A stretch of 7,024 nucleotides of DNA, taken from positions 1 through 7,024 of the forward strand of contig JAISAA010000293.1 in NCBI GenBank assembly GCA_031266955.1. The letters run 5' to 3'. Numbering within the stretch: the first letter of the stretch is position 1; every line of letters starts with the position of its first letter. The DNA comes from Oscillospiraceae bacterium. GTDB lineage: Bacteria > Bacillota > Clostridia > Oscillospirales > Oscillospiraceae. This document shows, piece by piece, positions 1-6,901 of the stretch. Both the position numbers and the translations under genes were made by a program. Under the pieces are notes generated by a model, which was given only the letters and a program-made list of their open reading frames with translations, made no database searches and was not told the origin of the DNA.

Positions 1-155
1 AGCTGCGCTAACGCCACGGCGAGGTTGACCGCGACGGTGGATTTCCCGACGCCGCCTTTTCCGCTCGCGAGGGTTATGACCTTCAGGCCGCTTTTGACGC
101 CCGTCATTTTTTCGCGGAGGCTTTGCGCCTGATCCGCTCTTACCGGGTTGTTCAT
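1..155 (-). CDS. flhG: FlhG (MinD-like ATPase, flagellar number regulator), 5' part only
   Basis: This is the N-terminal 51 codons of a MinD/ParA-type ATPase; the gene runs off the left edge. FlhG (YlxH/FleN) binds ATP, dimerises on the membrane and, with FlhF, controls flagellar number and placement. The start ATG (153-155) has AAGGTG 8 nt upstream. Two motifs are visible in the translation. Residues 8-14 read DQAQSLR, matching the DQAxxLR activator helix by which FlhG stimulates the FlhF GTPase. Residues 32-40 read GKGGVGKST, the deviant Walker A loop, with signature lysine K33 and P-loop lysine K38. The hydrophobic strand before it (KVITLA) and the helix after it (VAVNLAVALAQ) are typical of the family. 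It lies 23 nt downstream of flhF, the usual partner arrangement. The rest of the ATPase domain and the membrane-targeting helix are outside the window. Confidence 0.95.
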   Translation of the reverse strand, partial: MNNPVRADQAQSLREKMTGVKSGLKVITLASGKGGVGKSTVAVNLAVALAQ

Positions 156-163
156 TGTGCTTT

Positions 164-169
164 CACCTT
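164..169 (-). promoter_or_regulatory. Ribosome binding site of flhG
   Basis: AAGGTG on the minus strand lies 8 nt before the ATG at 155. It supports that start, which preserves the DQAQSLR helix near the N-terminus. It sits in the 23-nt gap after the flhF stop codon. Confidence 0.7.
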
Positions 170-178
170 GCCCGTAAT

Positions 179-1417
179 TCATCTTATCAGGGAGCCCGCG
201 ATCTCGTCCGCGTTGACCGGTTCCACATCGTCCGGGACGGTCTGCCCGGTCGTGACGTAGGAGACGCGTTTTTTCGAGTACCATACGAGGTTTAGCAGCA
301 TACCCCGGCTTTTCGTCTCGTCAAGCTTCGTGATGAGCAGCTTGTAATCGCCGAAAAAAGCATAGGCGTCCACTATTTCGCGCATCGATGAAAAGCTTGT
401 CGCGGCGGAAATGCACAGCAGCGTGTCGTCCGGCTGCGCGAGGCGCGTTATGCCCTCCATATCCTCCTGCTGCGCCGCATCACCGGGCTTTTTGCCGGCG
501 GTGTCGATGAAAACTATGTCCAAATCCTGCATTTCCGCGAGCGCGTCCGTTATCTCGTCGGGATTATACACCATTTTGACAGGAATATCAAGTATATCAG
601 CGTATGTGCGAAGCTGCTCCTGCGCGCCTATCCTGTAAGAATCCGTATTTATTATACCGACCTTCTTCTTTTGCTTTATGGAGAAATTCGCCGCGAGCTT
701 TACGATAGTGGTGGTTTTCCCGACTCCCGTCGGCCCCGCGACAAGGACGACGCGCCGCTTGAATTTTTTATGAGAGATCGGCTCTCCGGGGCCGAACTGC
801 TCCGTTATGAGCTGACGCATTACCTCTCCCGGCGACGCGTCCGGACGGCTTTGCAGCACCGACACGGCGTCGCGGCAAAGGCTGTGAACAAGCTCCTCGC
901 GCACCTGATTTTCGATAAGCTTGACGGCGAGCGTCTCGACGCCCTCCGGATAATCGAACGTGATATCGCGCTTGACCATAGAAAACTTGTCCATAAACCC
1001 GCCGAGGAGCTTTTCAAGGCTGTCGAGCCGGTTGTCAAGGCCTCGCAGCTTTTCGTCCGCGGCTCCCGGCGCCGGCGCGGAAACGGGAGCCCCCGCCGGC
1101 TGGATCGGAACCGGGAGTACGATCTGTGCCGGAGCCGGTATAGGCGTGCGCGGCGGCGGGACGGACGGCGCCGCGGCGGGATCGGGATAGAGCCTGCGCG
1201 GCTGCTGCGCGCGCGACTGCGTGAGCGCGCGGCGGAACGGCTTGTGCTCCGGCTCATAGGCTACCATCACCTCAAGCACCGGGCTTTTGAACAGATTCTT
1301 CAGACCCCGGGGCTTGACCTTCTGGCTCGACAGGATGACGGCGTCGGAGCCGAGCTCGCGTTTGATCGTATCAAGCGCCTCCTGCATATTGTTCGCGCGG
1401 TATTTCTTTACTTCCAT
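179..1417 (-). CDS. flhF: FlhF, SRP-type GTPase for flagellar placement
   Basis: FlhF is a SIMIBI GTPase related to Ffh and FtsY that recruits early flagellar parts to the assembly site; FlhG activates its hydrolysis. The 412-aa protein shows the usual three parts. The N-terminal B domain (about 1-75) opens MEVKKYRANNMQEAL with ELGSDAVIL at 21-29. A Pro/Ala-rich linker covers about 78-120. The helical N domain (about 121-215) precedes the G domain (about 220-412). G motifs: P-loop GPTGVGKTTT (228-237), DSYRIGAQEQL (259-269), DTAGKK (305-310), TKLDE (363-367) and a closing loop around TTGQTVPDD (389-397). The G3 motif has lysine at 309 where the family normally has arginine (DTAGR). The ATG overlaps the flhA stop by one base (TAATG), which suggests coupled translation. 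Length and domain order are normal. Confidence 0.97.
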   Translation of the reverse strand: MEVKKYRANNMQEALDTIKRELGSDAVILSSQKVKPRGLKNLFKSPVLEVMVAYEPEHKPFRRALTQSRAQQPRRLYPDPAAAPSVPPPRTPIPAPAQIVLPVPIQPAGAPVSAPAPGAADEKLRGLDNRLDSLEKLLGGFMDKFSMVKRDITFDYPEGVETLAVKLIENQVREELVHSLCRDAVSVLQSRPDASPGEVMRQLITEQFGPGEPISHKKFKRRVVLVAGPTGVGKTTTIVKLAANFSIKQKKKVGIINTDSYRIGAQEQLRTYADILDIPVKMVYNPDEITDALAEMQDLDIVFIDTAGKKPGDAAQQEDMEGITRLAQPDDTLLCISAATSFSSMREIVDAYAFFGDYKLLITKLDETKSRGMLLNLVWYSKKRVSYVTTGQTVPDDVEPVNADEIAGSLIR

Positions 1418-3462
1418 TAAAGCTTAACAACTCCTTCGGAACGCACTTCTACGCTGGGATCGAGCTCACTGTAGGACAGGACGTTCAGATCGGCGGAAAG
1501 CTGCTCCGTAATTTTACGGACCTGGCGGCGCGCGAGCGGCGTGACGAGTATCACCGGCGTTTTCCCGCGCTCCCTTGCCGTTTCGACGCAGGCTTTCATA
1601 CGCTCGAAGATCGTGCGTATCGTACCGGGCTCAAGCGAAAGGTACGCGCCCTGCGGCGACTGCTTCGTGGACTCGGCCAAAAGCTGCTCTAACTGCGGGT
1701 CGAGCGTTATCGCATACGCTTCGTCGTCGGGAATGAAGCGCCTTGAGATCGTGCGCTTTAACGCCGCGCGGACGTACTCAGTCAAAAGCTCCGTGTCGCG
1801 CGTTACCGCGCCGTAGTCTCCGAGAGTTTCGACGATAGTCGTCATATCGCGTATCGGCACGTCCTCCCGCAGAAGATTCGACAGTACGCGGTGGACCTCC
1901 CCGAGCGAGAAAAGCTTGGGCACGACGTCCTCTACGAGCGCCGGCTGAGAGCGTTTCAGGTTGTCGATGAGCTTGGAAACGTCCTGACGGCTCAGCAGCT
2001 CGTGCGCGTGGCGCCTGAGCACGGCTGTCATATGCGTGGCTATGACGCTGGGGGGGTCCACCGTCGAATAGCCGAGTAGCTCGGCGTGCTCGCGCTCGCT
2101 TTTCGGTATCCAAAGGGCGGGCAGGCCGAATGTCGGCTCTACCGTCGGTATCCCGAACATCTCGTCGTCGGTGTCGTCGGTCGCGATGGCGAGAAGATGG
2201 TCTGTCATTATTTTGCCGGAGGCGACCTCTACGCCCTTTACCTCCACGATGTATTCGTTGGGGGCGAGGCGCACATTGTCGCGCAGCGTGACCTTGGGAA
2301 TTATTATGCCGAGGTCATACGCGCACTGATTGCGGATCATTAAGAATCTGTCGATCAGGTCCCCGCCCTGGGACGCCTGGATGAGTGGGATCAGGCTGTA
2401 GCCGAAGGTGAACGATATAGGGGCGATGTCGAGCAGCTCTAACGGAGATTTCGCCTTTTTCTTATCCCTTGCCTCTTCCGTCGCCGCCGCTTCCTCGGCT
2501 ACGGCGACGGCCTTCGCCCGCCGGCTGCTTGACGCCGCCCCGCCGACGATAAGCACCGCGGCGACGAGCAGCATAGGCAGCTTGGGCAGCCCGGGTATCA
2601 GCGAGACGACGACGAGCAGCACGCCGGATAAGATCAACGCGGAGGGCTGCGCGAATATCTGCGAGGCGGTTTCCTCGCCGAAGGGTATGCCGCGCCCCGA
2701 GCGCGTGACGATTATACCCGACGCCATAGAGATCATAAGCGCGGGGACCTGCGAGACTATGCCGTCGCCGATAGTAGCGAGGATATAAATGTTCGCGACC
2801 TCGCCGATAGAGCGGTTCGACGTCACGACGCCGATAATAAGCCCCCCGACGATGTTTACAAGCGTTATTATAATGCCGGCAATGGCGTCGCCCTTTACGA
2901 ATTTTGACGCGCCGTCCATAGCCCCGTGAAAATCGGCCTCGTGCGAGATTTCCTGACGGCGCACCCGCGCCTCCGCCTCGTCTATCACTCCGGTGCTGAG
3001 GTCGGCGTCCACCGCCATCTGCTTTCCCGGCATTTCGTCGAGCGTGAACCGCGCCGTGACCTCCGCGACGCGCTCCGCGCCCTTCGTGATAACTATAAAC
3101 TGGATTATCATTATTATCGCGAACACGATGATGCCGACGACGATATTCTGCCCGATTACCACGCCGCCGAACGTCTTTATGACGTTGCCCGCGTCGCCGC
3201 CGTTCAGCAGTATCAGCCGCGTCGAGGACAGATTGAGCGCGAGGCGGAACAGCGTCACGAACAGCAGCAGCGTGGGAAAGACCGAAAACTCAAGGGGCTC
3301 CTTGATATACAGCGAAAAAAGCAGAATGATTATGGAAATTGAGATGTTTATAATGAGCAGCGTGTCCATAACGAACGTCGGCATCGGAAATATGATGATA
3401 AAAATTATCGACAAAATTGCCGCCGCGACTGTTATGTTAGATACCTTGATATTGCTCGTCAT
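1417..3462 (-). CDS. flhA: FlhA, flagellar type III export-gate protein
   Basis: FlhA forms the nonameric export-gate ring. Its membrane half couples export to the proton motive force, and its cytoplasmic half receives chaperone-substrate complexes. The 681-aa protein has a hydrophobic N-terminal half (about 10-310, multiple membrane segments) interrupted by the conserved FHIPEP-family cytoplasmic loop, with AEVTARFTLDEMPGKQMAVD at about 133-152. R82, K187, D192 and D233 fall in the same contexts and near-identical spacing as the functional charges R94, K203, D208 and D249 of Salmonella FlhA (correspondence made by eye). An Ala/charged linker (about 311-340) leads to the cytoplasmic domain (about 341-681), with WIPKSERE at 451-458 and the ending VVKL. 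Length is usual for the family. The ATG at 3462 is 51 nt after flhB, and the stop overlaps flhF by one base. No damage is seen. Confidence 0.98.
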   Translation of the reverse strand: MTSNIKVSNITVAAAILSIIFIIIFPMPTFVMDTLLIINISISIIILLFSLYIKEPLEFSVFPTLLLFVTLFRLALNLSSTRLILLNGGDAGNVIKTFGGVVIGQNIVVGIIVFAIIMIIQFIVITKGAERVAEVTARFTLDEMPGKQMAVDADLSTGVIDEAEARVRRQEISHEADFHGAMDGASKFVKGDAIAGIIITLVNIVGGLIIGVVTSNRSIGEVANIYILATIGDGIVSQVPALMISMASGIIVTRSGRGIPFGEETASQIFAQPSALILSGVLLVVVSLIPGLPKLPMLLVAAVLIVGGAASSSRRAKAVAVAEEAAATEEARDKKKAKSPLELLDIAPISFTFGYSLIPLIQASQGGDLIDRFLMIRNQCAYDLGIIIPKVTLRDNVRLAPNEYIVEVKGVEVASGKIMTDHLLAIATDDTDDEMFGIPTVEPTFGLPALWIPKSEREHAELLGYSTVDPPSVIATHMTAVLRRHAHELLSRQDVSKLIDNLKRSQPALVEDVVPKLFSLGEVHRVLSNLLREDVPIRDMTTIVETLGDYGAVTRDTELLTEYVRAALKRTISRRFIPDDEAYAITLDPQLEQLLAESTKQSPQGAYLSLEPGTIRTIFERMKACVETARERGKTPVILVTPLARRQVRKITEQLSADLNVLSYSELDPSVEVRSEGVVKL
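1431..1436 (-). promoter_or_regulatory. Shine-Dalgarno-like site for flhF inside the flhA 3' end
   Basis: AAGGAG lies 13 nt before the flhF ATG, within the last codons of flhA. The spacing is longer than usual. Together with the TAATG stop-start overlap at 1415-1419, this suggests that flhF is translated mainly by ribosomes terminating on flhA. Confidence 0.5.
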
Positions 3463-3473
3463 TGCTCAGCTTA

Positions 3474-3480
3474 CTTCCTT
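3474..3480 (-). promoter_or_regulatory. Probable ribosome binding site of flhA
   Basis: AAGGAAG lies 11 nt before the flhA ATG, somewhat far for a Shine-Dalgarno site. A second AAGG follows immediately upstream. The 51-nt flhB-flhA spacer holds nothing else I recognise. Confidence 0.5.
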
Positions 3481-3513
3481 TTCCTTAATAATTGCTTTGA
3501 TTTCGCGGGGCCT

Positions 3514-4620
3514 TTAGCGCTGCTCGGGCGGGCGCCGTATCCGGTCGTCTATATCTATCCCTTTTTTGATATAGACGGAGCGGAGGATGTCCGCGACGAC
3601 CTGATAAAATTCCTCCGGGATAACGTCGCCGAGCTCGCATAGCTCGTAAAGCGAACGGGCGAGCGGGCGGTTTTCTATGAGCTCGACGCCGTATTCGGCG
3701 GCGCATTCCTTTATCTTACGGGCGAGATAATCCGCGCCCTTCGCGACGACCACGGGCAGACCGATCCCGTCGGCGTCATATTTCAGCGCGACGGCGTAGT
3801 GCGTCGGGTTCGTAAGCACGAAATCGGCGGTCTGTACGGCGAGCATCATACGGCGCGAGCTGAGCTGACGCATTTTCTGCCGTATGCGGCTTTTTATCTG
3901 CGGGTCGCCTTCCTCCTGCTTTTCCTCTTCTTTTTTCTCCTGCTTTGTCATACGCAGGTCCTTTTCGTACCTGCGCCACTGGAACAGATAGTCCCCAGCG
4001 GCGATTATCGCGAACACGAGCGCCATTTTCAGCGCGAGCGTGAACGCCGAGCTCATAATTTTCAGAAAAGCGGCGCCGACGTCGCGCCCCATATAGTCCG
4101 GGAAAGCCAAAATCATTTTGCGGAAGTCCGAATAAGCTATCCAGCCGAGCACGGTTATCTTCAATACGGACTTGACGAGCTCTACGAGCGTGCGCGTCGA
4201 AAATATTCTGGCAAAGCCCTTCAGCGGGCTTATCCTGTCAAGCTTCGGCGAAAGCGGCTTTGTCGTGAACAGAAAACCGACCTGAATGAGATTTACGGCG
4301 AGCCCGGAGAGCATCGCCGCCGCGAGGATCGGCAGCAATATACCGCCCATATCGCCGAGCGCCCTGCCGAGCAAGGTCCGCACCAGACCGCCCGAAAGCT
4401 CGCCCAGGCCGAGCGCCGTTCCGGCCGAAAGATAATCCCGGCAGATAACGGCGAGCTTTTCGGTGAGCCCCGGCCAGAGCAGCAGCAAAAGCGCAAACAT
4501 CACGGCGGAGCAGAACGCCGTGTTGATCTCAGCGCTTTTGAGCACCTGACCCTCAAGCCTGGCGTCGCGCCGCTTTTTAGCGCTGGCTTTTTCGGTTTTT
4601 TCTTCTGCGCCCTGCGCCAA
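3514..4620 (-). CDS. flhB: FlhB, self-cleaving export-gate and substrate-switch protein
   Basis: FlhB sits next to the FliPQR gate. It cleaves itself in an Asn-Pro-Thr-His loop, which permits the switch from rod/hook to filament export. The 368-aa protein starts with a short charged segment carrying the family signature EKTEKASAKKRRDAR (7-21). Four membrane segments follow in about 35-215. A highly charged linker covers about 218-250 (MTKQEKKEEEKQEEGDPQIK at 224-243), and the cytoplasmic domain holds NPTH at 271-274. The motif is intact, so autocleavage between N271 and P272 is expected. The ending SVYIKKG (348-354) is typical. The start is TTG: an in-frame TGA lies 9 nt upstream, no ATG or GTG precedes the conserved signature, and AGGTG sits 7 nt before the TTG. 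FlhB is separate from FliR here, unlike the fused form of some Clostridia. Confidence 0.97.
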   Translation of the reverse strand: MAQGAEEKTEKASAKKRRDARLEGQVLKSAEINTAFCSAVMFALLLLLWPGLTEKLAVICRDYLSAGTALGLGELSGGLVRTLLGRALGDMGGILLPILAAAMLSGLAVNLIQVGFLFTTKPLSPKLDRISPLKGFARIFSTRTLVELVKSVLKITVLGWIAYSDFRKMILAFPDYMGRDVGAAFLKIMSSAFTLALKMALVFAIIAAGDYLFQWRRYEKDLRMTKQEKKEEEKQEEGDPQIKSRIRQKMRQLSSRRMMLAVQTADFVLTNPTHYAVALKYDADGIGLPVVVAKGADYLARKIKECAAEYGVELIENRPLARSLYELCELGDVIPEEFYQVVADILRSVYIKKGIDIDDRIRRPPEQR

Positions 4621-4689
4621 GCCCGGTCACCTGCCTTTCGACGTAAAATGTTTAATGTAAAGTGCTTTCGATATCGAGCCGCCGTCGCG
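4621..4689 (-). other. AT-rich fliR-flhB spacer with short repeats
   Basis: This 69-nt gap is the longest in the window and its centre is much richer in A+T than the surrounding genes. On the plus strand it holds the heptamer ctttcga twice (4635-4641 and 4665-4671). Between them lie two near-identical octamers, gtaaaatg (4643-4650) and gtaaagtg (4657-4664). The 10-bp perfect palindrome tcgatatcga (4668-4677) overlaps the second heptamer. I find no convincing sigma-A or sigma-D promoter pair and no terminator hairpin. The role is unknown; a regulator site, an RNA processing site or chance are all possible. Confidence 0.4.
4628..4632 (-). promoter_or_regulatory. Ribosome binding site deciding the TTG start of flhB
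   Basis: AGGTG on the minus strand lies 7 nt before the TTG codon at 4618-4620. With the in-frame stop just upstream and no other start codon before the conserved EKTEKA segment, it makes TTG the only plausible start. Confidence 0.65.
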
Positions 4690-5472
4690 CTAAGCGAAGG
4701 TTCCGAACATACGGTCGATGGCGTCCCACATTCCGGAGAAAATATTTGAGCTGAAATTGATGAACGCGGGTATGGACACCATCAAAATCAGAAAGCCCAC
4801 AAGGGTTTTAACGGGTACCCCGACGACGAAAACGTTGAGCTGCGGCACCGTGCGCACGAGCACGCCGAACGCGACCTCTAAAATTATTCCCGACGCGATC
4901 ACAGGCATCGCGACCGTAATTCCGAGCGCAAAGCCCCGCGAGAATATTTCAAGCGCCGCCGCGCCCATACCGGAGGAAAAGGTCAGAGAACCCACGGGGA
5001 GCTTCGCGAGAGTGAGGTAAACTATCTCTATAAGCCGCATATGCCCGTCAACGCCGAAGAACACGATCAGCAGAATTATATTCAGCAGATTGCCGAGCAT
5101 CGGTATCTGAGAGGCGTTCTGCGGATCGTACACGTTCGCCATACCGAGCCCGATCTGCATATCGATCATATGTCCGGACACAAACACGAGCGAGAAAAAA
5201 ATGTTTGTGACGAACGCAAGCGCTATCCCGAGCAGCAGCTCGCTCGCGGCGACGAGCAGAAATCCGATGAGCGAGGAATATTCGATAACGCCGGCGGGCG
5301 GCGCGACCGTGAAAAAAAGGTACGTCAGCGCCGCGCAGAGCGCTATTTTCACACGCGCGGGTATGATGTTGCGCCCGAACACCGGGGACGAGATGATAAG
5401 ACCCGAAACGCGAAAAAGCAGCAGGACGAAATAGTCCGCGTTCGCGAGGATGCTCGTAACGGCGCTTTCCAT
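4690..5472 (-). CDS. fliR: FliR, flagellar export-gate membrane protein
   Basis: FliR is the single-copy subunit that closes the FliP5-FliQ4-FliR1 export gate under the MS ring. The 260-aa protein, a usual length, is mostly hydrophobic, with several membrane-spanning segments. Family marks include PVFGRNIIPARVKIAL (30-45), GLGMANVYDPQNASQIPMLG (108-127) and GVLVRTVPQLNVFVVGVPVK (203-222), then a final hydrophobic stretch at about 223-240. The ATG at 5472 starts 15 nt after the fliQ stop. Only a weak GAGAG-like element lies upstream, so coupling to fliQ translation is plausible. The neighbours fliQ and flhB fit the conserved order. Confidence 0.97.
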   Translation of the reverse strand: MESAVTSILANADYFVLLLFRVSGLIISSPVFGRNIIPARVKIALCAALTYLFFTVAPPAGVIEYSSLIGFLLVAASELLLGIALAFVTNIFFSLVFVSGHMIDMQIGLGMANVYDPQNASQIPMLGNLLNIILLIVFFGVDGHMRLIEIVYLTLAKLPVGSLTFSSGMGAAALEIFSRGFALGITVAMPVIASGIILEVAFGVLVRTVPQLNVFVVGVPVKTLVGFLILMVSIPAFINFSSNIFSGMWDAIDRMFGTFA

Positions 5473-5487
5473 AGCTATGACCGGCTC

Positions 5488-5757
5488 TCAGCTTATTCCG
5501 GCGACGATGGAGGCGAACATACGCAGCGTGAAGTCCCTCAGCGTGTTCATTATGAACCCGCTGAACAGCAGCAGCGCGAGCAACACCGCGACGATTTTCG
5601 GCACGAAGGCGAGCGTGGATTCCTGAATCTGCGTCGTTGCCTGAAATATCGATATGATGAGACCTACGACGATAGCCACGGCCAGCATCGGCGCGGCGGC
5701 GATTATCACCGTGAAAATCGCGTCGCGCATCGTCGTTATCACTTCCGCCTGAGACAT
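5488..5757 (-). CDS. fliQ: FliQ, flagellar export-gate membrane protein
   Basis: FliQ is the small two-helix subunit that wraps around the FliPR core of the export gate. The chosen start gives 89 aa, the standard FliQ length. Two hydrophobic segments (about 13-36 and 53-73) flank the conserved GLIISIFQATTQIQEST (32-48) and LAFVPKI (49-55). An in-frame GTG at 5772 would add five residues (MRGFG), but it lies at the edge of the Shine-Dalgarno sequence. AGGGGG lies 6 nt before the ATG at 5757, and the protein from that ATG (MSQAEVI) matches typical FliQ N-termini. The gene begins 44 nt after the fliP stop; that gap holds only the ribosome binding site and an unremarkable 8-bp GC palindrome. Confidence 0.96.
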   Translation of the reverse strand: MSQAEVITTMRDAIFTVIIAAAPMLAVAIVVGLIISIFQATTQIQESTLAFVPKIVAVLLALLLFSGFIMNTLRDFTLRMFASIVAGIS

Positions 5758-5763
5758 ACCGAA

Positions 5764-5770
5764 CCCCCTC
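5764..5770 (-). promoter_or_regulatory. Ribosome binding site deciding the fliQ start
   Basis: GAGGGGG lies 6 nt before the ATG at 5757. It touches the alternative in-frame GTG at 5772, which would then have no site of its own. This favours the ATG start and the 89-residue protein. Confidence 0.7.
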
Positions 5771-5801
5771 ACTGTTCCAATGAAAAATCAACACGGCGCC
5801 G

Positions 5802-6473
5802 CTACCCGAAGCTGCTTACCACCGTTCCTATCACAAGCTGCCAGCCGTCCACCATAACAAAAAGCATCACCTTGAACGGCAGCGAGATCATAGCCGGCGG
5901 AAGCATCATCATCCCCATCGCCATAAGCGTCGAGGCGACGACCATATCTATCACGATAAACGGGATATAGATGTAAAAACCGATCCTGAACGCGGTTTTT
6001 ATCTCGCTCGTCATAAACGCCGGGATGAGCACGCGCAGCGGTATATCGTCCGGGGATTCCACCGCCTCGTCGATCCCCCCCAGCTTCATAAAAAACGAAG
6101 TGTCGGACGTTTTCGCCTGACTGAACATAAAATCCCGTATCGGATCCATCGCCCGCTCGAAAAACTCCGTCTGCGTGATCTCGCCGTCCGAATACGGCTT
6201 ATACGCGTCCTCATATACGTCCGTGAAAACGGGACCCATCACGAAAAACGTCAGGAAAAGCGCGAGCCCGATTATCACCTGATTCGGCGGGGTCTGCTGC
6301 ATACCGAGCGCGTTGCGTATGAAGCTTAGCACGATGACGATGCGCGTGAAGCCCGTGAGCATAACGACGATAGTCGGCAGAAGCGTCAGGACGGTCAGCA
6401 GGATGACGATATCCACAGTCTGCGCGCTTTCGCCGAAAAGCGTCCTCACGATATCGGATAAAGTCCCGCTCAT
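5802..6473 (-). CDS. fliP: FliP, flagellar export-gate channel protein
   Basis: FliP is the five-copy subunit that lines the export channel. The 223-aa protein carries FTRIVIVLSFIRNALG (42-57), PPNQVIIGLALFLTFFVM (62-79), PAFMTSEIKTAFRIGF (151-166) and MGMMMLPP (186-193). The last contains the methionines equivalent to the M-gasket that seals the pore (assignment by comparison with the known Salmonella FliP). A soluble acidic stretch (about 84-145) separates the first and second membrane parts. There is no cleavable signal peptide: the protein begins near the mature N-terminus of enterobacterial FliP, as in Bacillus. The ATG overlaps the fliO stop (ATGA, 6470-6473). AAAGGAGG lies 9 nt upstream. 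A nearer out-of-frame ATG at 6480 is only 2 nt from that site and is not the start. Confidence 0.98.
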   Translation of the reverse strand: MSGTLSDIVRTLFGESAQTVDIVILLTVLTLLPTIVVMLTGFTRIVIVLSFIRNALGMQQTPPNQVIIGLALFLTFFVMGPVFTDVYEDAYKPYSDGEITQTEFFERAMDPIRDFMFSQAKTSDTSFFMKLGGIDEAVESPDDIPLRVLIPAFMTSEIKTAFRIGFYIYIPFIVIDMVVASTLMAMGMMMLPPAMISLPFKVMLFVMVDGWQLVIGTVVSSFG

Positions 6474-6898
6474 ATGTCATCGCCTCCTTTATCCGGGTCT
6501 TCCGGGGTCTCCGGGTCTTTCGCGTCCGAATCCCGCTTTGAGAGCTTTGACGCTATAAAGCCCGGCACGCCGCCGGCGTTCCGCGCGGAAGCCGCAAGCG
6601 CGTCGGCGAAAGACATTTTCCGCGCCGCGGAGGACGCGGGAGCCGCGGCCTCAAACTCGGCGAGGTCGTATGTATCAAGCAGGGCCGCGCCGCCGTTCGT
6701 GAGCGCGATGAAATACACGCGACCGCGCACCTCCGCGAGCACCAGGGTCTTATCCTTCGACAGGGCGAAACGGTCCCGCAGCCTTATATCCCGCGCAGAA
6801 CGCGTTTTCAGCCCGCGGGAGCCTATAAAGTACGTCACGTAATATGCGGCGGCGATAATGACCGCAAAACCCACGGCGAACAGCGCGGCGTCAAGCAT
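6470..6898 (-). CDS. fliO: FliO (FliZ-type), assembly factor for the FliP ring
   Basis: FliO is a poorly conserved bitopic membrane protein that stabilises FliP during export-gate assembly. The 142-aa product has one N-terminal membrane helix (about 4-25). A basic segment with a short beta-rich domain follows (about 37-75), whose pattern DRFALSKDKTLVLAEVRGR (42-60), then VYFIALTNGGAALL (61-74), fits the FliO family. The rest is an Ala-rich region (about 80-110) and a hydrophilic Asp/Lys/Pro tail (about 120-142, ending DKGGDDI). The call rests on topology, the domain pattern and the position immediately before fliP; sequence identity alone would be weak. The ATG is 3 nt after the fliE stop with AGGTG 6 nt upstream, and the end overlaps fliP by 4 nt. 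Confidence 0.87.
   Translation of the reverse strand: MLDAALFAVGFAVIIAAAYYVTYFIGSRGLKTRSARDIRLRDRFALSKDKTLVLAEVRGRVYFIALTNGGAALLDTYDLAEFEAAAPASSAARKMSFADALAASARNAGGVPGFIASKLSKRDSDAKDPETPEDPDKGGDDI
6483..6490 (-). promoter_or_regulatory. Strong ribosome binding site of fliP within fliO
   Basis: AAAGGAGG, the best Shine-Dalgarno match in the window, lies 9 nt before the fliP ATG and inside the last codons of fliO. It suggests that fliP can be initiated efficiently and not only by coupling through the ATGA overlap. Confidence 0.8.
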
Positions 6899-6901
6899 CG
6901 G

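Noticed and set aside
671..1420. A 249-codon open frame on the plus strand opposite flhF
   Set aside because: It is antisense to the well-supported flhF, its product is arginine-rich with no recognisable domain, and such frames are common opposite GC-rich genes.
4621..4689. A sigma-D (flagellar) or sigma-A promoter in the fliR-flhB spacer
   Set aside because: A TAAA is present, but the sequence about 15 nt later matches GCCGATAA poorly. TTTACA resembles a -35 box but no -10 box follows at the right distance.
3799..4749. A 316-codon open frame on the plus strand opposite flhB
   Set aside because: It is the complement of flhB with no domain, and it crosses the fliR-flhB spacer. flhB itself is firmly identified by its NPTH motif and signature.
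5758..5801. A short stem-like sequence and an 8-bp GC palindrome in the fliP-fliQ gap, considered as a terminator
   Set aside because: The possible stem is about five pairs with a wobble, the palindrome has no loop, and no fitting U-run follows. Continuous flagellar gene order also argues against termination here.
5041..5970. A 309-codon open frame on the plus strand opposite fliR, fliQ and fliP
   Set aside because: The product is a low-complexity charged sequence (Arg, His, Glu, Asp), as expected from the complement of hydrophobic membrane-protein codons. It spans three conserved genes.
6211..6480. An out-of-frame ATG at 6480 starting an 89-codon frame inside fliP
   Set aside because: The AGGAGG site is only 2 nt from this ATG but 9 nt from the fliP ATG, and the frame encodes a basic sequence with no family features.
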